Of a stretch of 38,255 nucleotides of DNA, positions 8,245 through 15,249 are shown in pieces (within the stretch, counting starts at the first letter, position 1; each line of letters opens with the position of its first letter). Origin of the DNA: Alphaproteobacteria bacterium. Its GTDB lineage: Bacteria > Pseudomonadota > Alphaproteobacteria > Rs-D84. The position numbers were made by a program, and so were the translations under genes. Below the pieces are notes generated by a model, which was given only the letters and a program-made list of their open reading frames with translations, made no database searches and was not told the origin of the DNA. The stretch covers positions 1 through 38,255 of the forward strand of contig JAGBXO010000009.1 of the NCBI GenBank assembly GCA_017629245.1, read 5' to 3'.

Positions 8245-8559
8245 ATGGAACAGACGGTTGATGTCGTTGAAAATGTTGTGCAGACCGCGCCTGCGGTTGC
8301 GCCACAGGGCAGTTCGTGGGGAATGGTGCTGTATCTGTGTGCGGTGTTCGCAATTATTTATTTCTTTATGGTTCGTCCAAATAAAAAACGCATGGCAGAA
8401 TATCAAAAAATGCTGGATTCATTACAGGTGGGCAATCGTGTGATGGCGGCGGGTATTTATGGCGAAATCAAAAAAATTAACGAAAAAACAATAGAAGTAG
8501 AAATTGCCAAGGGTGTTGTTGTCGAAGTGGCAAAAAACGCCGTGGCATCTGTTGAATAA
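8245..8559 (+). CDS. yajC: Preprotein translocase accessory subunit YajC
   Basis: YajC is a small inner-membrane protein that associates with SecDF. The 104 residues comprise a short polar N-terminal region, one membrane span (residues 25-42, LYLCAVFAIIYFFMV) and the signature RPNKKRMAEYQKML directly after it. The soluble domain has LQVGNRVMAAGIYGEIKKI. The strong RBS AAGGAG lies just upstream. It is the first gene of the classical yajC-secD-secF order and follows a terminator, so the promoter should lie in 8194-8235. Confidence 0.95.
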   Translation: MEQTVDVVENVVQTAPAVAPQGSSWGMVLYLCAVFAIIYFFMVRPNKKRMAEYQKMLDSLQVGNRVMAAGIYGEIKKINEKTIEVEIAKGVVVEVAKNAVASVE

Positions 8560-8582
8560 TAAGGTAAAGAAAAGGTTAGGGT

Positions 8583-10145
8583 ATGTTTAAAAAATTGGCG
8601 ATTGTTTTTACGGCGGTCTTTTGTGTTATGTTGGCGGTGCCAACAATTGTGCCAAGTGTTGCGCCTTATTTTCCATCATGGATTAAGCCGGTGCCATTGG
8701 GATTGGACTTGAAAGGTGGGGCGCAGTTATTATTAGAGGTTGATACAGATACAATGTTGGTTGAAAAAACAACACAGTTGTATGATGAAACACGTTCAAC
8801 ATTAATTGACAGAAGCAAGGGTGTTATTCGTTTTTCAAATCTGCGCAATCACGATGGTGTTGTATCATTGGTTGTTCGTGATGAAGATCAGGTGTCTGAG
8901 GCAAAGGGACGTTTGAAAAGTGCGTTTGCAGGGACCGTTGATGTGAATTCTGATGGCAAGACAATAACATTGTCGTATTCAGAAAAGCAAAAGCAAGAAA
9001 TGATTAAGGATGCGCTGGCGCGCAGTATTGAAATTGTGCGTCGTCGTATTGATGCGTTGGGGACAAAGGAACCTTCGATTCAAAGCCAGGGTGGAAAGTA
9101 TATCTTGGTGCAGTTGCCGGGGGTTGATAATCCAGAGCGTATCAAGGAACTGATTGGTCAGACGGCAAAGATGACATTCCATTTGGTAAATGAAAATGTT
9201 TCGGCTGAACAGATTATGTCAGGGCGTGCACCAAATGGTACAGATTTTTTGCCATATATGGATGCGCCGGGCCAGGTTGTGCCGGTCTATTCCCGTGTTG
9301 AGGTGTCGGGTGAATCTTTAAAGGATTCCCAGGCGGATTTTGATCAGAATAATATGCCGGTTGTGTCAACTGTGTTTGATGCATCGGGGGCACGTCGTTT
9401 TGCAAAACTGACGACCGAACATGTAAATGAACGCTTTGCAATCGTCTTGGACGGCAAGGTTTTGTCTGCGCCGGTTATTCGTGAACCAATTCCAGGTGGG
9501 CGTGGTCAGATTTCTGGTGGTTTTACATTACAGGGTGCAAAAGATTTAGCTGTGTTGTTACGTTCGGGGGCTTTGCCTGCGCCATTACAGGTGATTGAAG
9601 AGCGTGTTGTAGGTGCGGGATTGGGCGCAGATACAATTGCAGGTGGTAAAATTGGTGCGGTTGCTGGTGTTATTTTAATCTTTATCTTCTTGTTGATGGT
9701 GTATCGTGGTTTTGGTGTAATTGCGGCAATCTCTTTGATGGTGAATTTGGGGATGATTGTTGGACTGACGGCACTGTTCGGTGCAACATTAACTTTGCCA
9801 GGTATTGCGGGTATTGTGTTGACATTGGGTATGGCGGTGGACGCAAATGTATTGCCATTTGAACGCATACGCGATGAAATCAGGGCGGGGACGCCACCGT
9901 TGCGTGCGGCAAACCTGGGGTTTGAGCGTGCGATGAAGGCGGTTTTGGACGGAAACTTGACCACTTTGATTTGTGGATTGGTATTGTTTCAATTTGGTGC
10001 AGGGCCAATTCGTGGGTTTGCCGTGACATTATCGATCGGTATTTTGACAACACTGTTTACATGTGTATGGTTGACCAGGGTGTTGGTTGATTGGTACATG
10101 AATGGTAAGAACAAGAAAATCGGTTTTGTCGGTGGTGGTAAATAA
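8583..10145 (+). CDS. secD: Protein translocase subunit SecD
   Basis: SecD and SecF form a membrane complex that uses the proton gradient to help pull exported proteins into the periplasm after SecYEG/SecA translocation. The 520-residue length fits a typical SecD. It has an N-terminal membrane span and the D1 signature LGLDLKGGAQLLLEVD (about residues 39-54). Large periplasmic domains follow, with IVRRRIDALGTKEPSIQ and a GAR(R)FAKLT element. Five C-terminal spans include GMAVDANVLPFERIRDE, where the conserved Asp/Arg residues for proton coupling lie. secF follows after 21 bases. Confidence 0.96.
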   Translation: MFKKLAIVFTAVFCVMLAVPTIVPSVAPYFPSWIKPVPLGLDLKGGAQLLLEVDTDTMLVEKTTQLYDETRSTLIDRSKGVIRFSNLRNHDGVVSLVVRDEDQVSEAKGRLKSAFAGTVDVNSDGKTITLSYSEKQKQEMIKDALARSIEIVRRRIDALGTKEPSIQSQGGKYILVQLPGVDNPERIKELIGQTAKMTFHLVNENVSAEQIMSGRAPNGTDFLPYMDAPGQVVPVYSRVEVSGESLKDSQADFDQNNMPVVSTVFDASGARRFAKLTTEHVNERFAIVLDGKVLSAPVIREPIPGGRGQISGGFTLQGAKDLAVLLRSGALPAPLQVIEERVVGAGLGADTIAGGKIGAVAGVILIFIFLLMVYRGFGVIAAISLMVNLGMIVGLTALFGATLTLPGIAGIVLTLGMAVDANVLPFERIRDEIRAGTPPLRAANLGFERAMKAVLDGNLTTLICGLVLFQFGAGPIRGFAVTLSIGILTTLFTCVWLTRVLVDWYMNGKNKKIGFVGGGK

Positions 10146-10166
10146 TTAAGGCAAAGAGGAAGTATT

Positions 10167-11030
10167 ATGAAATTGCAAATTATGAAATATCGTAAAATAT
10201 CGTACATTGTTTCTGGATTCTTAATCCTGATGTCGGTGTTATCTTTATTTGTGCGTGGGTTGAACTATGGTATTGATTTTTCTGGTGGTATCGCGATGGA
10301 GGTACAACCAATTGTTCAAGACTATGGTATTGAGCAGATGCGCAGCGCATTAAGTGAGTTTAAGCCGGAGTTGCAGACAGTAGATGGTAATGCAATTTTG
10401 ATTCGTGTTGGTCTGCCCAAGGGGTCAAGCGATGCACAGCAGAATGAACGTGTGACTGAAATTAAAAATATTTTGGGTGACAATGTGCAATATGAACAGG
10501 TGCAGATTGTTGGACCAAAAATCGGTGGCGAGTTGGTTCGTGGTGGTATCTTGGCTATTTTGTTTGCGTTCGTTATGATGGCGATTTATGTTTGGATTCG
10601 ATACAAAGGTGGATATGCAGTTGGTGCATTTTGTTCGCTGTTCTTGGACTTTGTGTTGATGTTTGGATTCTTTTCAATTACAGGATTAGAATTTAATCAG
10701 ACGGCAATTGCTGTTATTTTGACGGGGATTGGTTATTCTATTAATGATAAGATTGTTAATTATGATCGAATCGATGAAAACGTGAAACGATATCATAAAA
10801 TGCCAATGGGTGATTTGATTGATCTGTCGGTAAATGAAATGTTGCGTCGTACTATGTTGACCAGTGTTTCAACACTGCTGGCGATGATTGGTTTATCGAT
10901 ATTCGGTGGTCAATTGTTGCGTGAATTTGCATATGCAATGGGATTCAGTGTAATTATGGGTACTTTTACCAGTATGTATGTTTCAAACATTATGCTGTAT
11001 CACTTTAATTTGCGTGATTCTGATAAATAA
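10167..11030 (+). CDS. secF: Protein translocase subunit SecF
   Basis: A 287-residue partner of SecD. After the first span, the signature GLNYGIDFSGGIAMEV (residues 31-46) corresponds to the SecF GIDFxGG motif. A short periplasmic P4-like domain ends in VQIVGPKIGGELV. Five spans follow, with the conserved GYSINDKIVNYDRIDEN (about residue 190) and a Ser/Thr-rich TLLTSVSTLLA-like stretch. The ATG at 10167 has an AAAGAGGAAG Shine-Dalgarno region. The downstream S41-like gene starts 35 bases after the stop and probably shares the transcript. Confidence 0.96.
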   Translation: MKLQIMKYRKISYIVSGFLILMSVLSLFVRGLNYGIDFSGGIAMEVQPIVQDYGIEQMRSALSEFKPELQTVDGNAILIRVGLPKGSSDAQQNERVTEIKNILGDNVQYEQVQIVGPKIGGELVRGGILAILFAFVMMAIYVWIRYKGGYAVGAFCSLFLDFVLMFGFFSITGLEFNQTAIAVILTGIGYSINDKIVNYDRIDENVKRYHKMPMGDLIDLSVNEMLRRTMLTSVSTLLAMIGLSIFGGQLLREFAYAMGFSVIMGTFTSMYVSNIMLYHFNLRDSDK

Positions 11031-11065
11031 TTTTGCGACGGCATTACAAACGGGGGGATGAAAAA

Positions 11066-12571
11066 ATGGGAATAAAAAAAATATTGGTTTTTATGACTGT
11101 GGCCCTGGGGGTAATGCCGTGTTGCGCGGACAGTTTGTTCTTTGAAGATGAACCAGTCCAAGATGGTTTGAATGTTTTTGATGTATCAAAAAATTTTGCA
11201 GAAATTTATGAAAAATTAGATGATGTAAATTGGGGCGGAAAAAGCCTGAATGTTGCGATTGAAAGTCTGGAAAATTTAAATAAATCTGCACATATTGCGG
11301 CGACTGATGAACGCGTGGTATTGGTGTGGGATGATTCAATTGTTGCAAATTTCCCAAGGCCTGAACCAAAGGATTGGAATGGTTTTGGGGAGATTACAAC
11401 TGCGTTGGTCTTAAAGATGCGTGCGCATGATGCGCGCCTGCGTGGGTTGTCTGAAAACGAGATGTATCAGGTTGTTGTGGATAGTCTGATGCGTGGTGTT
11501 GATGAAAATGGGCGTTATATCTTTTCCAAGGCGGCCGAGATTGCAGAAGATGGCAGAATTTTGACCAGTGTTGGAATCGAAGGTGGGCGTGATGTGCGTG
11601 GTAATTTTCGTGTGACAGGAATTTACAAAGGCGCACCGGCTGATACCGCCGGTATCAGCGAAGGTGATCTGATTGCGCAGATTAATGGGCGTGATGTTCG
11701 TGATATGACAGATACTGAATTGGCGGATGTTATGACGGGCTTTAATTCAGGTACGGCCAAGATTAAATTGTTAACACCATCGGGGAGCAAGGATGTTGTG
11801 TTACGTCGTGCAACAATTATATTAGCCGATGCAGATATTGTTCATCGTGCAGATGCGGACACTGGTGGTATGTTGGAAATTGTTGTGCACAAGATTTCAG
11901 ATGGAGCCGTCACCATTATTAACGAGGCCTTGGCGCGATTCCCGGATGTGTCAGGAATTATTTTGGATTTGCGTGCGGCAACCGGTGATGATGAACGTGC
12001 GGCGGCAAAAATGGCAGGTTTGTTTATTGGGGAAAATCCGGTTATGCGAATTGTAGAAACTGCCAAGGATGAGGTTGAGGTTGTCCCTGGTGGCGCAGCG
12101 GTGACAGATGCACCGGTGGTTGTGTTGATGTCAAATATGACACGTGGCACAGCCGAGGCAATTGTTGCGGCGTTCTATGAAAATGCACGTGGGGTTTTAG
12201 TTGGAACGCCAACGGCTGGGGCGGCACGAATTGCATCAATGATTGATTTAAGTAATGGTGGGGCGTTGGAACTGTTGAATAAATCAATCAAGACAGGTCA
12301 AGGGCGTATGATTGATGGGCGTGGTGTGTTCCCGATTGTGTGTCTGTCAAATATTCGCAGTCGTGCGCACCAGGATGCATTTTTCTTGAATGTTATTAAT
12401 AATGATTTTCATGCCCAAGATTTTAATAAAGATATAAATATAAATCCGGCTGATGTGCGTCGCGGGTGCCCGGTTATAACCAGTGGGGCAGATGAAGACA
12501 CATTATCGATGGCGGTGGCGGTTAAAATTTTAACAGATGCCAAGGTCTATAACCGATTAATTGCAGAATAA
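11066..12571 (+). CDS. Secreted S41 (CtpA-like) pseudoprotease
   Basis: 501 residues from the ATG at 11066, which has GGGGGATG upstream; a TTG at 11033 is less likely. A signal peptide (MGIKKILVFM...CCADS) is followed by a helical N-terminal region and a PDZ domain (about 167-248, with GAPADTAGISEGDLIAQING). An S41 fold extends from about 268 to 430, including SGIILDLR and SMIDLSNGGALELLNKSIKTG. The family's catalytic Ser sits in a GSASASE-type motif and its Lys in KTFGKG. Here the first reads NMTRGTAEAIVAA (residues 357-369), with Gly/Thr where the Ser should be. The second reads GTPTAGAARI (380-389), with Ala386 at the Lys position. The usual following Gln is also absent. It should therefore be proteolytically inactive, perhaps a periplasmic scaffold or binder near the Sec machinery (inference). 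Confidence 0.85.
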   Translation: MGIKKILVFMTVALGVMPCCADSLFFEDEPVQDGLNVFDVSKNFAEIYEKLDDVNWGGKSLNVAIESLENLNKSAHIAATDERVVLVWDDSIVANFPRPEPKDWNGFGEITTALVLKMRAHDARLRGLSENEMYQVVVDSLMRGVDENGRYIFSKAAEIAEDGRILTSVGIEGGRDVRGNFRVTGIYKGAPADTAGISEGDLIAQINGRDVRDMTDTELADVMTGFNSGTAKIKLLTPSGSKDVVLRRATIILADADIVHRADADTGGMLEIVVHKISDGAVTIINEALARFPDVSGIILDLRAATGDDERAAAKMAGLFIGENPVMRIVETAKDEVEVVPGGAAVTDAPVVVLMSNMTRGTAEAIVAAFYENARGVLVGTPTAGAARIASMIDLSNGGALELLNKSIKTGQGRMIDGRGVFPIVCLSNIRSRAHQDAFFLNVINNDFHAQDFNKDININPADVRRGCPVITSGADEDTLSMAVAVKILTDAKVYNRLIAE

Positions 12572-12592
12572 TATTCAATATAGGGGTGTGAT

Positions 12593-13273
12593 ATGTTTTT
12601 AACAACAGATAATCAGATTAAATGGCGTAAAATGGCGATTGCTGGTGTGATAACACTGGGGTTGGTGTTTGCGGGTGTATTTTGGTTTGATAAACCATTG
12701 TATATATTTCTGCGCGGGTTTGATTGTGGATTGTGGGCGTGGTTTGATGTGTTTTTGGCGCCCAAGGTTTGGATTATCGCAACATTTATTGCGGCGATGG
12801 TGTTTTGTGCAAAAAAATGTGTGAAAACAGATTGCAGTTTTTTAAATCCGTGTGGCAAAGGAAATTTGTTTGGTTTTATTAAGAACTTTTTTGCCAAGAC
12901 AAAAACAAATAACGCATTTTTAATTTTTTACAGTGTTCTGGGGGCAGGTATTATTGCCAAGGTGTTAAAAACACTTATCGGGCGTGCACGACCTATATTT
13001 TTCGAAGCGTTGGATATGACCGGATTCTTTCCACCTTCGTTTGATTGGGCGTTTAATTCAATGCCGTCGGGGCACACAACGGTCAGTTTTGCGGGCCTGG
13101 TGATGATTGGTATGTTGGCACCGCGGTTCAAACCGTTAACATGGACGTTGGCGATTATGATTGGTGTGTCGCGTGTTGCAATTGGGGCGCATTGGCCATC
13201 GGATGTTATATTGGGGGCGTTTGTCGGTATGGCTTTTGCCGATATAATCAAAGGAAAATTGCTAAGGAAATAA
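12593..13273 (+). CDS. PAP2-family membrane phosphatase
   Basis: 226 residues with about six hydrophobic segments. The three PAP2 active-site motifs are intact. The first is K126-TLIGRA-R133-P134 (KX6RP), the second is PSGH at 158-161, and the third is SRVAIGAHWPSD at 193-204 with His200 and Asp204. Enzymes of this family remove phosphate from lipids at the outer face of the inner membrane: undecaprenyl pyrophosphate, phosphatidic acid, phosphatidylglycerophosphate or lipid A. The exact substrate cannot be chosen from sequence. An insert of about 35 residues with four cysteines (FCAKKC...C...C, residues 71-87) in the first half is unusual for the family. Confidence 0.9.
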   Translation: MFLTTDNQIKWRKMAIAGVITLGLVFAGVFWFDKPLYIFLRGFDCGLWAWFDVFLAPKVWIIATFIAAMVFCAKKCVKTDCSFLNPCGKGNLFGFIKNFFAKTKTNNAFLIFYSVLGAGIIAKVLKTLIGRARPIFFEALDMTGFFPPSFDWAFNSMPSGHTTVSFAGLVMIGMLAPRFKPLTWTLAIMIGVSRVAIGAHWPSDVILGAFVGMAFADIIKGKLLRK

Positions 13274-13274
13274 A

Positions 13275-13305
13275 ATTGTTCGCCCGATTGGGCGATTTTT
13301 TATTT
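13275..13305 (+). terminator. Intrinsic terminator
   Basis: Stem TCGCCC / GGGCGA with loop GATT, followed by a T run starting at 13296. It ends the yajC-secDF-S41-PAP2 unit. Confidence 0.85.
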
Positions 13306-13332
13306 TTATATATGGGGATTGTATTTTTATGC

Positions 13333-13362
13333 TTGCCATGATTCGGTGATTTTGTATATAAT
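13333..13362 (+). promoter_or_regulatory. Putative sigma70-type promoter
   Basis: TTGCCA (13333-13338) and a perfect TATAAT (13357-13362) are separated by 18 bases. Transcription would start near 13369, about 46 bases before the start codon of the repeat protein. Confidence 0.6.
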
Positions 13363-13414
13363 GTTATTTGAATAGAGAGTATTTTAATAACATTATTGGT
13401 GGGGTCAAAGGGTC

Positions 13415-15010
13415 ATGCTTTACACAAAAAAATTTGTAATCACGGTATCATTATGTGCAATGTTGGCGGCAAATCCGGTATTGGCGGTGACCGATCCTGT
13501 TTCGGCTGTGGCAGGGGCAAAATCTGGTACGCCTGGTGTTGTCAGTACGGTGTACAGCGATTGGGCCGGGCGCGCGAATTCTGGAATTGCCGGTGTAACA
13601 TATGTGAATAATGCGGTTGATGCGGCGGGTAATGCGGCCCAGTGGGCGGAAAACCATGCGGCTGCGGCGGCACAAAGTGCAAAAAGTGCGGCGGGTAGTG
13701 CATCGGATGCAGCAAAAGTGTTAGAGAAGGCGGTATTGCGTCCAGAAGATGTGGTAAAAGAAGGAAAGGCAGTTGGTTCTGAGTCTTTGCCGGTTTATGT
13801 TATGGCGGATGGTACGGTTAAAACAATTACCAGTTATGAGGGCAAGGCAGCAACGGCAGGTACCGCAGATAAGGCGATTGCAGACCAAAATGGTGATCAG
13901 ATAGACACGACCTATGAAAAAGTTGGGAATAAGGTTGCAAAATTATCAGCCGATTCAACAGATATACAATATCCAAATGCTAAGTTGGTGTATACAGAAT
14001 TGGGCAAGAAGGTTGATAAAGACCAAGGGGAAGATTATAAAAATCTGGCCATGGTGACGGACCAAAAAGGGACGGTTTACCCGGGGTATGTTGATACAGA
14101 TATGATTGCCGATGGTGCAGTGACACTGGATAAAATTTCATCAATATATCCTGGTGGTGGGGTGACAGGATTCCTTTATGGTAATGGTTCGGGCAATGGT
14201 GATGTTGAACTGTTTGCGGTCCCTGGTGATGTCGGGCCCACGCTGATTGGTTGGGATAATGGTGCGCCTATTGCGGTTGCTGCGTCGGATTCAGGTGGGG
14301 TTCTGAAGGTAGAAGGAACAGGTGTTGATAAGGGTATTAAGTTTGCACAGATTACCACAGATGATATTGCCGATGGTGCGGTGACGACGGATAAGATTGT
14401 CGATGGTGCGGTGACATTTGGAAAAATTAAAGGTTACCAAGATAGAAATTATGAGCCCACTACTGGTAAACTTTTGATTGGTGGTGAAAATTCTTTTGGT
14501 TGGGGATCGATTCACCCAGATATGATTACCTCTCCAGGAGATTCTTTTCAGACAGGTGTTTCTGGGTTGGCAATAGTATCTGATGGTCTTGGTAATACGT
14601 ATTGGGGGCAGGTCTCTGAAAATGGTATTGTCGATGATGCGGTGACGACGTATAAGATTGCCGCTGGTGCGGTGACAAGTACAAAGATTGCCGATGATGC
14701 GGTGACAGAAGGGAAGATTGCCAATGGTGCGGTGACATCTGGTACGATTGCCAATGGTGCGGTGACGACGGATAAGATTGCCGCTGGTGCGGTGATGGCA
14801 TCTCAGATTTATGCGGCGACTGGTATAGGATATTTCCCTGGTGGGTTGCCATTGTTAATGGCTAGAGATGAAGGTCTAGCCTGGGGACAGATTGGAAGTG
14901 AGGGTGTTGCTGATGGTGCGGTGACAATTGAAAAAACTGCGGGTGTTGTTGGTATGGTGCCGGAGGGTTCGCCGGATGCAACCACATATAGTCAAATGTG
15001 GATTGAATAA
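13415..15010 (+). CDS. Exported repeat protein, fibre-like
   Basis: 531 residues with a clear signal peptide (MLYTKKFVITVSLCAML...PVLA-V). An Ala-rich helical stretch (residues 65-110) resembles a coiled coil. The second half is dominated by a ten-residue repeat of the form KIADGAVTTD, in tandem at about residues 405-464 with outlying copies earlier and later. Between the repeats lie longer Gly-rich segments with PGG..LLMARDEGLAWGQI-like sequence that recur in diverged form. Repeats of the type IADGAVTTAKI are known from phage tail fibres and bacterial surface fibres, where they form extended trimeric structures. A surface or secreted fibre is a reasonable inference. There is no autotransporter barrel or anchoring motif, and the protein ends shortly after the last repeat. 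Confidence 0.8.
   Translation: MLYTKKFVITVSLCAMLAANPVLAVTDPVSAVAGAKSGTPGVVSTVYSDWAGRANSGIAGVTYVNNAVDAAGNAAQWAENHAAAAAQSAKSAAGSASDAAKVLEKAVLRPEDVVKEGKAVGSESLPVYVMADGTVKTITSYEGKAATAGTADKAIADQNGDQIDTTYEKVGNKVAKLSADSTDIQYPNAKLVYTELGKKVDKDQGEDYKNLAMVTDQKGTVYPGYVDTDMIADGAVTLDKISSIYPGGGVTGFLYGNGSGNGDVELFAVPGDVGPTLIGWDNGAPIAVAASDSGGVLKVEGTGVDKGIKFAQITTDDIADGAVTTDKIVDGAVTFGKIKGYQDRNYEPTTGKLLIGGENSFGWGSIHPDMITSPGDSFQTGVSGLAIVSDGLGNTYWGQVSENGIVDDAVTTYKIAAGAVTSTKIADDAVTEGKIANGAVTSGTIANGAVTTDKIAAGAVMASQIYAATGIGYFPGGLPLLMARDEGLAWGQIGSEGVADGAVTIEKTAGVVGMVPEGSPDATTYSQMWIE
14627..14806 (+). repeat. Six tandem 30-bp units inside the repeat protein
   Basis: Six in-frame units of exactly 30 bp, each of the form ATTGCCGATGGTGCGGTGAC plus ten more variable bases. 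Each unit encodes IADGAVT and three variable residues. Single diverged copies occur near 14104, 14367, 14397 and 14908. The high DNA identity suggests recent expansion or ongoing slippage. The copies are contiguous and coding, unlike a CRISPR array. Confidence 0.9.
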
Positions 15011-15039
15011 AAATCCCCCCCCGGCTGGGGGATTTTTTT
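15010..15039 (+). terminator. Intrinsic terminator
   Basis: The stem AAAATCCCCC / GGGGGATTTT encloses a short C/G-rich loop and is followed by a T run. It isolates the repeat-protein gene from the thrS leader. Confidence 0.85.
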
Positions 15040-15068
15040 ATCCTTGAGTGAGATGAAAAATAATAATC

Positions 15069-15097
15069 TTGATTTTTATTGATAATGGTAATAAAAT
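15069..15097 (+). promoter_or_regulatory. Putative promoter for thrS leader transcript
   Basis: TTGATT (15069-15074), a 17-base spacer and TAAAAT (15092-15097). The expected transcription start falls at about 15103-15105, on the ATG of the threonine-rich leader ORF. The leader would then be translated from a nearly leaderless mRNA. Confidence 0.5.
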
Positions 15098-15104
15098 GTT
15101 TCTC

Positions 15105-15161
15105 ATGAACTCGTTTAAGTCTTTCTTTACAACAACAACTACAACCCCGTTGGGGGTGTAA
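15105..15161 (+). CDS. Threonine-rich leader peptide upstream of thrS
   Basis: An 18-codon ORF, MNSFKSFFTTTTTTPLGV, with ATG at 15105 and TAA at 15159-15161. Six consecutive threonine codons use three different triplets (ACA ACA ACA ACT ACA ACC, 15129-15146). It lies 88 bases upstream of threonyl-tRNA synthetase. An in-frame ATG at 15096 would add three residues but overlaps the presumed -10 box. Runs of the cognate amino acid in a short ORF ahead of biosynthetic or synthetase genes are the hallmark of ribosome-mediated attenuation, in which low charged tRNA stalls the ribosome and changes RNA folding. Translation of this ORF is an inference from position and composition. Confidence 0.7.
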   Translation: MNSFKSFFTTTTTTPLGV

Positions 15162-15170
15162 TTTGTGTTG
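15130..15170 (+). promoter_or_regulatory. Leader RNA hairpin containing the Thr codons
   Basis: Bases 15130-15148 can pair with 15152-15170 at 15 of 19 positions around a GTT loop. The top is CCCC/GGGG and the lower stem contains the Thr codons themselves. A ribosome stalled on those codons would open it. A short GCG/CGC stem (15170-15181) followed by TATTTTCTT lies immediately downstream and could be a weak terminator. The exact switching scheme is not clear by eye. Confidence 0.45.
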
Positions 15171-15249
15171 CGGTAAAACGCGTATTTTCTTAAAATAAAA
15201 AAATCTAAAATTAAATAAACAAAATTAATTAAGCATAAGGATATATGTT

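Noticed and set aside
11033..11066. TTG start eleven codons upstream of the S41-like gene
   Set aside because: The ATG at 11066 has a good RBS and begins a clean signal peptide; the longer form would place charged residues in front of it.
14627..14806. Repeats taken as a possible CRISPR array
   Set aside because: The units are contiguous, in frame, lack unique spacers and encode a regular ten-residue repeat in an exported protein.
15130..15148. Thr codon run as a mere ACA microsatellite
   Set aside because: The codons include ACT and ACC, the ORF has start and stop, and the gene downstream is thrS, so a regulatory reading is more likely.
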